A stretch of DNA of 64,000 nt from Ferrovibrio sp964218355. GTDB taxonomy: Bacteria; Pseudomonadota; Alphaproteobacteria; Ferrovibrionales; Ferrovibrionaceae. The position numbers and the translations under genes were made by a program. A model generated the notes under the pieces. That model did no database searches. It worked only from the letters and a program-made list of their open reading frames with translations, and had not been told where the DNA came from. The stretch covers positions 1 to 64,000 of the forward strand of contig NZ_CAXPMC010000026.1 of the NCBI RefSeq assembly GCF_964218355.1. The letters are read 5' to 3'. Shown in pieces: positions 58,847 to 64,000 of the stretch. Each line of letters starts with the position of its first letter. Position 1 is the first letter of the stretch.

Positions 58847-59179
58847 ATGACGACGATCCTGCTGCTCTGCGCGTCGAACGTGATGATGACCTTCGCCTGG
58901 TACTGGCATCTGAAGGCGCCGGAGCAGGCTCTGTGGAAGGTGATCCTGATCTCATGGGGGATCGCCTTCTTCGAATACTGCCTGGCGGTGCCGGCCAACC
59001 GCATCGGTTTTGTCAGCGGCACATTCACGGCGGCGCAGCTGAAAGTCGTGCAGGAGGTGATCACGCTGGCGGTCTTCGCGCTGTTCGCGCTGTTCTATCT
59101 CGGCGAGCAGCTGCGCTGGAACTATTTCGCCGCCTTCGCCTGCCTGATCGGCGCCGTGTATTTCATCTTCCAGAAATAG
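58847..59179 (+). CDS. DMT-like small membrane protein (DUF486)
   Basis: This 110-residue protein has four membrane segments: TTILLLCASNVMMTFAWYWHL, VILISWGIAFFEYCLAVPANRIG, QEVITLAVFALFALFYLG and WNYFAAFACLIGAVYFIFQ. The central SWGIAFFEYCLAVPANRIGF and the C-terminal LKVVQEVITL are typical of the DUF486 small DMT group. It is in the inner membrane; the substrate is unknown. It lies 9 bp after pyk. Confidence 0.88.
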   Translation: MTTILLLCASNVMMTFAWYWHLKAPEQALWKVILISWGIAFFEYCLAVPANRIGFVSGTFTAAQLKVVQEVITLAVFALFALFYLGEQLRWNYFAAFACLIGAVYFIFQK

Positions 59180-59189
59180 CGGCAGCCGC

Positions 59190-59807
59190 CTAGAGGGTGC
59201 TGGCGTCGATGCGGCGGCGAATCTCCTTCAGCTTCTCCGGTGCATCGGCGAGGAAGGGATTGGCCGCCAGCGCCCGGCGCCAGGCGCGCAGGGCTTCGGG
59301 CAGGTTGTCCAGCCGCTCCATGATGGCGCCCAGGCCGCTCAGCGCGCCGAAATGCCGCGGCTCCAGCTTCAGGGTGCGCTCGATATCCGCCACCGAGCCG
59401 GCATAGTTGCCGGCCAGGAAGCGCACCGTGGCCCGCTTGTTGTAGGCCTCGGCATAATCGGGCTGCAGCTCGATCATGGCCGAGAAGATGTCCTCGGCGC
59501 GTTTCAGGTCGCCCTTGTCCATCACCGTCATGCCGCCTTTCATCAGGGCATCGACGGTGTCGGAGCCGGACTGCATCCAGGCCTGCCAGATGCGTCCCTC
59601 GATCCGGCGCCCCTCGAGCGGGCTGGCGGCGGCGTAAAGCTGGTCGAACAGGGAATCGAGCCCGGCCGGTGCCTCTTCCGGCTTCGCCTGCCCGGTTGTC
59701 GCGGGGTCCTGTTTCGTCCGGACGGCATCCGGCTGTGCGCGGCCCGGCAGGGGCAGGAGCAGCAGCGCGAGGAGCAGGGCGGCAGGGCCGGGAAGCGGGC
59801 GGCGCAT
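59190..59807 (-). CDS. Exported TPR-repeat protein
   Basis: This 205-residue protein starts at ATG 59807 (MRRPLPGPAALLLALLLLPLPGRAQ), a signal peptide cleaved after GRA. The mature part has tetratricopeptide repeats, most clearly ALMKGGMTVMDKGDLKRAEDIFSAMIELQPDYAEAYNKRATVRFLAGNYAGSVADIERTLKLEPRHFGALSGLGAIMERLDNLPEALRAWRRALAANPF. It is probably a periplasmic scaffold. It is convergent with the DMT-like gene. Confidence 0.85.
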   Translation of the reverse strand: MRRPLPGPAALLLALLLLPLPGRAQPDAVRTKQDPATTGQAKPEEAPAGLDSLFDQLYAAASPLEGRRIEGRIWQAWMQSGSDTVDALMKGGMTVMDKGDLKRAEDIFSAMIELQPDYAEAYNKRATVRFLAGNYAGSVADIERTLKLEPRHFGALSGLGAIMERLDNLPEALRAWRRALAANPFLADAPEKLKEIRRRIDASTL

Positions 59808-59946
59808 GGTCAAAATGGTAGGGGGCGGGACGGGGCCCGGCAAGGGCGGATTTTTTTTGCGGCCCGGGGGGGAATAAATCCCGGCGCCGGCGGTCTGTCT
59901 CTGCGGGGCCGCATTCCGCGGTTTCCGGGATCGGAAGGACAAATCC

Positions 59947-60333
59947 ATGCTGCGCAACCTGATGCTGGCCGGCGCCCTGTCGCTGGGCCTGGCTGCCTGT
60001 GCCACCGCCGCCACCATGCCGGCCAGGACCGGCGAAACCGCCATCGGCACCGTGCTGGTCGATGCCAAGGGCATGACCCTCTACACCTTCGACCGGGATG
60101 CCACGCCCGGCAAATCGGTCTGCAACGGCCAATGCGCCCAGAACTGGCCGCCGCTGATGGTTCCGGCCGGTGCCGAAGCGACCGGCGACTGGTCCGTCGT
60201 CACCCGCGACGACGGATCGAAGCAGTGGGCCTACAAGGGCAAGCCGCTCTATGGCTGGGTGAAGGACCAGAAGCCGGGCGATACCACCGGCGACGGCTTC
60301 CTGAACGGCGCCTGGCACGTCGCCAAACCCTGA
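59947..60333 (+). CDS. COG4315-type secreted/lipoprotein repeat protein
   Basis: This 128-residue protein has a lipobox-like signal (MLRNLMLAGALSLGLAACATA), with Cys18 as possible lipid site. The mature part is two repeats of the predicted lipoprotein motif: TVLVDAKGMTLYTFDRDATPGKSVCNGQCAQNWPPL and WSVVTRDDGSKQWAYKGKPLYGWVKDQKPGDTTGDGF. The role is unknown. It precedes the ECF sigma gene by 68 bp, so it may belong to the same regulated unit. Confidence 0.8.
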   Translation: MLRNLMLAGALSLGLAACATAATMPARTGETAIGTVLVDAKGMTLYTFDRDATPGKSVCNGQCAQNWPPLMVPAGAEATGDWSVVTRDDGSKQWAYKGKPLYGWVKDQKPGDTTGDGFLNGAWHVAKP

Positions 60334-60401
60334 CGCCGGGCGTAAGGTCGGGCGGCGGGCCGTCATCGCCGCCGCCCGACCCACCCGGAGCCGGATTGCC
60401 G

Positions 60402-60953
60402 ATGCTGTTCCGCCCGCGCCAGCCGCATCCCGTCGAGGCCGAGATTCCCCGGCTGCGCCGTTTCGCGCTGGCGCTGGCCCGCGACCGTGCGGCGGCCGAC
60501 GATCTGGTGCAGGACTGCCTGCTGCGGGCGCTGGCGGCCTGGACCACGCGGCGCAGCGAAGAGTCGCTGCGGCCCTGGCTGTTCGCCATCCTGCACAACC
60601 TGTGGCGCAGCCGGCTGCGCCGCGACCTGACCCGGCCGGACCGTTTCGCGCTGGACGCCATGGATGACGAGCCCGCAGCCAGCGGCGGCCAGTGGGAGGC
60701 ACTGGAGCTGCGCGACCTCGATGCCGCACTGGCGCTGCTGCCCGATGCGCAGCGGTCCCTGCTGCTGCTGGTGACGGTGGAGGGACTGAGCTACGAAGAG
60801 GCGGCGCGGGTGCAGGACATTCCCGTCGGCACCGTGATGTCGCGCCTGACCCGGGCGCGCGAGCGCCTGCGGCGCCTGATGGACGGCCAGCCGCCGACCG
60901 GCACAGCCGGACTGGCGGGCGGGCGCGGCCCGCATCTGAGGAGAGTGAAATGA
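60402..60953 (+). CDS. ECF RNA polymerase sigma factor
   Basis: This 183-residue sigma starts at ATG 60402. Region 2 shows FALALARDRAAADDLVQDCLLRALAAW and region 4 shows ALLPDAQRSLLLLVTVEGLSYEEAARVQDIPVGTVMSRLTRARERLRRLM. It is co-translated with the anti-sigma gene downstream (ATGA overlap). The signal and target promoters are not known. Confidence 0.93.
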   Translation: MLFRPRQPHPVEAEIPRLRRFALALARDRAAADDLVQDCLLRALAAWTTRRSEESLRPWLFAILHNLWRSRLRRDLTRPDRFALDAMDDEPAASGGQWEALELRDLDAALALLPDAQRSLLLLVTVEGLSYEEAARVQDIPVGTVMSRLTRARERLRRLMDGQPPTGTAGLAGGRGPHLRRVK

Positions 60954-61744
60954 CGGGCGATCATCCTGCACAGCCGCCGGTCAGCGAGGCCGACCTGCAT
61001 GCCTATGTCGACGACCGCCTGTCGCCGGCCGACCGTTTGCGCATCGAGGCGCATCTGGTGGCGCATCCCGGCGATGCCGCGCGGGTCGCGGCCTGGCAGG
61101 ACCAGGCAGAGGCGCTGCGCGATCATTTCGCGCCGGCACTGGACGCGCCGGTGCCGGCGGCGATGGCCGGCCTGCTGGCCCGCGAGAAGGCCGGTGAACG
61201 GCGCCTGCAGGCGGCCCTGCGCATCGCGGCCCTGCTGCTGGTCGGCGTGACCGGCGCCGCCGCCGGCTGGTGGGGGCGGGGCTGGGTCGCGCCGCAGCCG
61301 CCGGCCATGGTGGCCGCGCTGCCGCAGGAGGCGGCCCGCGCGCATCTCGTCTACAGCCGCGAGGTGCTGCATCCGGTGGAGGTGACGGCGAAGGAGGAAG
61401 CGCATCTGGTGGCCTGGCTGTCCAAGCGGCTGGGCCGGCCGCTGACCGTGCCGGTGCTGACGGCGCAGGGCTATGCGCTGGTCGGTGGCCGGCTGTTGCC
61501 GGCTGCGGCCGACAATGCGGCGGCGGCGCAGTTCATGTACGAGAACCGCGGCGGCCAGCGGCTGACCCTGTATGTGCGTTCGGGCGAGCCGGCGCAGGAT
61601 ACGGCGTTCCGCTTTGCCGGCGAGGGTGCGGCCGCAGCCTTCTACTGGGTCGATGGCGGTTTCGGTTATGCGCTGGCCGGCGAGACCGGCCGCGAGGCGC
61701 TGCTGCCGCTGGCCCGCGCCGTCTACGAACAGCTCGGCCGCTGA
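60950..61744 (+). CDS. Anti-sigma factor
   Basis: This 264-residue protein has the anti-sigma N-terminus (SEADLHAYVDDRLSPADRLRIEAHLVAHPGDAARVAAWQDQAEALR), one membrane helix (IAALLLVGVTGAAAGWWGRGWV), and a periplasmic C-terminal domain. There is no Cys-zinc motif. It should hold the ECF sigma at the membrane until an extracytoplasmic signal releases it. It overlaps the sigma gene by 4 nt. Confidence 0.92.
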   Translation: MTGDHPAQPPVSEADLHAYVDDRLSPADRLRIEAHLVAHPGDAARVAAWQDQAEALRDHFAPALDAPVPAAMAGLLAREKAGERRLQAALRIAALLLVGVTGAAAGWWGRGWVAPQPPAMVAALPQEAARAHLVYSREVLHPVEVTAKEEAHLVAWLSKRLGRPLTVPVLTAQGYALVGGRLLPAAADNAAAAQFMYENRGGQRLTLYVRSGEPAQDTAFRFAGEGAAAAFYWVDGGFGYALAGETGREALLPLARAVYEQLGR

Positions 61745-61747
61745 CCG

Positions 61748-62611
61748 TCAGGGACCGACCTGCCGCAGCAGGGCTGCCCCCAGCGGATGTGCAGAATCGG
61801 CGGCGGCAAACTTGATGGTGAAATGGTCGGCGCCGGGCACCAGCATCATCTCGGCCCTGGTGCCGGCAGCCCGGCAGGCGGCATGGAAGTCCGTGCTCTG
61901 CGCCTGCCAGCCTTCGGGTTCGGCGCCGCCGGCGGCGACCAGCACGGGCCCGGCGATGCGCGGCGGAAACTGCATCACGCTGTTGCGGGCGGCCATGGCG
62001 GCATCGAGGCGGATGCTTTCATTGACGCTGACCTGCAGCACCGGGGCGAGGTCGTAGATGCCGCTGACCAGGCCGAGCGAGGCGATGGCCGGCTGCGGGC
62101 CGAGACCGGCGGGCCAGGGTGCCGCCGCCATCATGGCGGCGAGATGGGCGCCGGCGGAATGCCCGATCACATGCAGCCGCGCCGGATCGGCGCCCCAGCC
62201 GGCGGCCTTGCGGGCCAGATGCGCCAGCGCCTGCTGCATCTGCCGCACGATGGCATCCAGCGTCACCTGCGGGCAGAGATCGTAATTCAGGTTCACGACG
62301 ACCGCGCCGGCATCGAGGAACAGCGGTGCCGCGAAGGTCATGGTGTTCTTGTCGAGGCCGCGCCAGTAGCCGCCATGCACCAGCACGACCAGTGCCGCGC
62401 CGGGTTTCGGCGGCTTCGGGCGATGCAGGTCGTAGGTCTGCAGCGGGCCGGGGCCGTAGCGCAGATCGTAGTCGCCGCCGATCGCGGCGCGGGCGGCTGC
62501 CGACCTTGCGACATAGGCGTCGAAATGCGGCTGGAAATCCGGCACCGACATGCGCGGGTTGAACTGTGCCTCGATCTGCTCCGGGGTCAGGCTGCGCCAG
62601 TCAAAGGCCAT
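61748..62611 (-). CDS. Alpha/beta hydrolase, arylformamidase-like
   Basis: This 287-residue hydrolase has the HGGYWRGLDK oxyanion element, the GHSAGAHLAAMM nucleophile elbow, and a C-terminal GADHFTIKF His. The layout (YDLRYGPGPLQTYDLHRPKPPKPGAALVVLVHGGYW) matches kynurenine formamidase-like esterases. It may cleave N-formylkynurenine or another aryl ester. Convergent with the anti-sigma gene (3 bp apart), and 4 bp downstream of the panE-like gene. Confidence 0.82.
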   Translation of the reverse strand: MAFDWRSLTPEQIEAQFNPRMSVPDFQPHFDAYVARSAAARAAIGGDYDLRYGPGPLQTYDLHRPKPPKPGAALVVLVHGGYWRGLDKNTMTFAAPLFLDAGAVVVNLNYDLCPQVTLDAIVRQMQQALAHLARKAAGWGADPARLHVIGHSAGAHLAAMMAAAPWPAGLGPQPAIASLGLVSGIYDLAPVLQVSVNESIRLDAAMAARNSVMQFPPRIAGPVLVAAGGAEPEGWQAQSTDFHAACRAAGTRAEMMLVPGADHFTIKFAAADSAHPLGAALLRQVGP

Positions 62612-62615
62612 GATC

Positions 62616-63611
62616 TCATCCGTTATAGGTGCCGGCGCTGCGCGCGCGGGCTTTTACCAGTGCCAGCACGGTGTCGATGGTGGGCGTGGGTATGTCGAGC
62701 CGGCGCGCCAGTTCGGCGATCACGCCGATCAGCGCGTCGATCTCCATCGGCCGGCCGCTTTCGAGATCCTGCAGCATCGAGGTCTTGTGCGGCCCGACCT
62801 TGCGCGCTGCACCGATGCGGTCGGCGATGGTCATCGGGAAGGTGATCCCCAGTGCCTCGCCGATCCGCTGTGCCTCGGCCATCATGGCGCCCAGCACGGC
62901 CTGTGCATCCGGATCATTGGCAAGGCCGCCCAGCGTGCCATGGGTCAGCACGCTGACCGGGTTGAACGACAGGTTGCCCCACAGCTTGGTCCAGATGTCC
63001 TGGCGGATATTGTCCAGCACCGGGGCATCGATGCCGGCGGCAGTCAGCGTCTCGCTCAGCCGCAGCACGCGGTCCGAGCGGCTGCCATCGGGCTCGCCCA
63101 GCGGCAGGCGCCGGCCGCCGCCATGGCTGATCACGCCGGGCCGGGCAATGGCGCCGGCCACCCAGACGACGCTGCCGATGGCGCGCTGCGGCCCGATCAG
63201 GTTCCATTGCAGGCCGCCGGGATCGACCGTTTCGAGCCGCAGGCCGTCCAGCGGCCCGCCATGTTTGTGGAAATACCAGTAGGGCACGCCGTTCATCGCC
63301 GTGATCAGCGGGGTGTCGGCACCGAACAGCGGCAGCATTCTTTCCGCCATCGCCGGCACCGCCGGTGCCTTCAGGCTGAGGATCACGGCATCCTGCGCGC
63401 CGGCCTCGGCCGGATTCTCGACACAGGCCGGATGCACGGTGAAGCTTTCGGGCTGGTTGCCCTCGTTGCGGGTTTCGATGGTCAGGCCGTCGGCGAGGAT
63501 GGCATCGCGATGGACACCGCGGGCGATCAGCGTGACGTCATGGCCGGCCCGGGCCAGCAGCGCGCCGAAATAGCCGCCGATGGCACCGGCGCCGACTACC
63601 GCAATCTTCAT
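62616..63611 (-). CDS. 2-dehydropantoate 2-reductase family protein
   Basis: This 331-residue NADPH-dependent reductase starts at ATG 63611 (MKIAVVGAGAIGGYFGALLARAGHDVTLIARG). LTAMNGVPYWYFHKHGG precedes the catalytic area, and TKLWGNLSFNPVSVLTHGT carries the catalytic Lys. The C-terminal ESGRPMEIDALIGVI is conserved. True PanE makes pantoate; many relatives act on other 2-oxo acids, and with an arylformamidase-like gene adjacent, this copy may do so too. It overlaps the glpD stop by ATGA. Confidence 0.85.
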   Translation of the reverse strand: MKIAVVGAGAIGGYFGALLARAGHDVTLIARGVHRDAILADGLTIETRNEGNQPESFTVHPACVENPAEAGAQDAVILSLKAPAVPAMAERMLPLFGADTPLITAMNGVPYWYFHKHGGPLDGLRLETVDPGGLQWNLIGPQRAIGSVVWVAGAIARPGVISHGGGRRLPLGEPDGSRSDRVLRLSETLTAAGIDAPVLDNIRQDIWTKLWGNLSFNPVSVLTHGTLGGLANDPDAQAVLGAMMAEAQRIGEALGITFPMTIADRIGAARKVGPHKTSMLQDLESGRPMEIDALIGVIAELARRLDIPTPTIDTVLALVKARARSAGTYNG

Positions 63612-64000
63612 TCTTCCTGTCCCTCGTTCACCCGGTGGCGGGCCATCCATGCAGCCAGTCTTTCACGATCGGCTGCCGAAGCCCACAGTCCGCATTTGGT
63701 ACGGCGCCACAGCACATCGTCGGCTTCCAACGCCCATTCGCGGCGCATCAGGTAGCCGACCTCGCATTCATACAGCCCGCCGCCGAAATGCTCGCCAAGA
63801 TCGGCCATGGCGGTGGCCGTGCCGATGATCTCCGTCGATGCCGCGCCATGGCGGCGGGCGAGGCGGTCCAGCCATGTGGCATCGAGGCCGGGATGCCGCT
63901 GCTGCAGGCCGGCAACGAAGGCCGCGAAGGTCCGGCCGTCGAGATCGCCGCCGGGCAGGGGCCGCCCGCCCGACCATGGCCGGCCCAGCTGCGGATAGAA
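63608..64000 (-). CDS. glpD: Glycerol-3-phosphate dehydrogenase, C-terminal part
   Basis: The frame runs open to the right edge, so only the last ~130 residues are visible. PWSGGRPLPGGDLDGRTFAAFVAGLQQRHPGLDATWLDRLARRHGAASTEIIG and YECEVGYLMRREWALEADDVLWRRTKCGLWASAADRERLAAWMA match the C-terminal domain of GlpD flavoproteins, which oxidise glycerol-3-phosphate at the membrane and reduce quinone. The stop overlaps the next leftward gene by ATGA. Confidence 0.85.
   Translation of the reverse strand, partial: FYPQLGRPWSGGRPLPGGDLDGRTFAAFVAGLQQRHPGLDATWLDRLARRHGAASTEIIGTATAMADLGEHFGGGLYECEVGYLMRREWALEADDVLWRRTKCGLWASAADRERLAAWMARHRVNEGQEE

Noticed and set aside
1..64000. tRNA, rRNA, insertion sequences or prophage integrase genes
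   Set aside because: None recognised by eye; no transposase motif or terminal inverted repeat pair was seen around the accessory genes. A tRNA scan would be needed to be sure.

Overview
The window is high-GC DNA, densely packed on both strands, and it reads as an alphaproteobacterial chromosome. The markers are GcrA and a GapR/DUF2312 nucleoid protein, a RegB/RegA (PrrBA/ActSR) redox two-component pair, a three-subunit proton-translocating transhydrogenase (PntAA-PntAB-PntB) preceded by the tiny aa3-type cytochrome oxidase subunit IV, a fused indolepyruvate ferredoxin oxidoreductase, and DUF1244. The mix suggests a Rhodospirillales-like aerobe with LPS heptose synthesis (HldE), but I cannot name a genus from sequence alone.

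Layout. 1-3.9 kb is an accessory locus: the 3' part of a large proline/arginine-rich protein with a possible PD-(D/E)XK nuclease tip, followed by three tandem paralogues in the position of immunity genes, with small coupled ORFs and a decayed duplicate tail. 3.9-7 kb holds two divergent regulator/enzyme pairs (tautomerase/LysR and DUF1428/MarR-VOC). 6.9-10.4 kb carries gcrA, a phytanoyl-CoA-dioxygenase-like gene and regB-regA. 10.4-16 kb is a rightward run of a PPP phosphatase, hldE, an FAD oxidoreductase, an aldo/keto reductase, and two genes likely linked to cyclic-nucleotide sensing. 16-20.3 kb reads leftward: a bifunctional beta-oxidation protein, prfC and a Tat-exported protein. 20.3-25.4 kb has a TonB-like protein, a 27-bp tandem repeat, an MFS transporter, a GST and a ferredoxin-NADP reductase-like flavoprotein. 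25.4-30 kb runs from an amidohydrolase and a YbdK-type ligase to gapR. 30-33.5 kb is the indolepyruvate ferredoxin oxidoreductase. 33.7-43.1 kb holds a UDP-glucuronate epimerase, thioesterases, PepF, a UbiB-type kinase, a SprA-like protein and the cox IV-pnt cluster. 43.2-49.8 kb includes a pentapeptide protein, a cyclase-like protein, a cold-shock gene with a structured leader, greB, and a degenerate GGDEF protein. 49.8-56 kb is an aldehyde dehydrogenase/GMC oxidoreductase pair split by a clearly lower-GC gene that encodes a HEPN-like protein, then a 10-bp phased repeat and an AraC regulator. 56-64 kb ends with ppa, pyk, an ECF sigma/anti-sigma pair, an arylformamidase-like hydrolase, a PanE-like reductase and the truncated 3' end of glpD.

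The best candidates for something undescribed are (i) the toxin-like gene with three diverged immunity-like paralogues, matching A7 tracts and a decayed tail at 0-3.9 kb; (ii) the lone low-GC HEPN-like gene at 51.3-52.7 kb inserted into a metabolic gene pair; (iii) the exact 10-bp-period repeat at 54.68-54.83 kb; and (iv) the cell-cycle signals: four GANTC sites with DnaA-box-like sequences between gcrA and its neighbour, and an inverted DnaA-box pair ahead of gapR. All function calls come from reading motifs in the translations; no database search was run.
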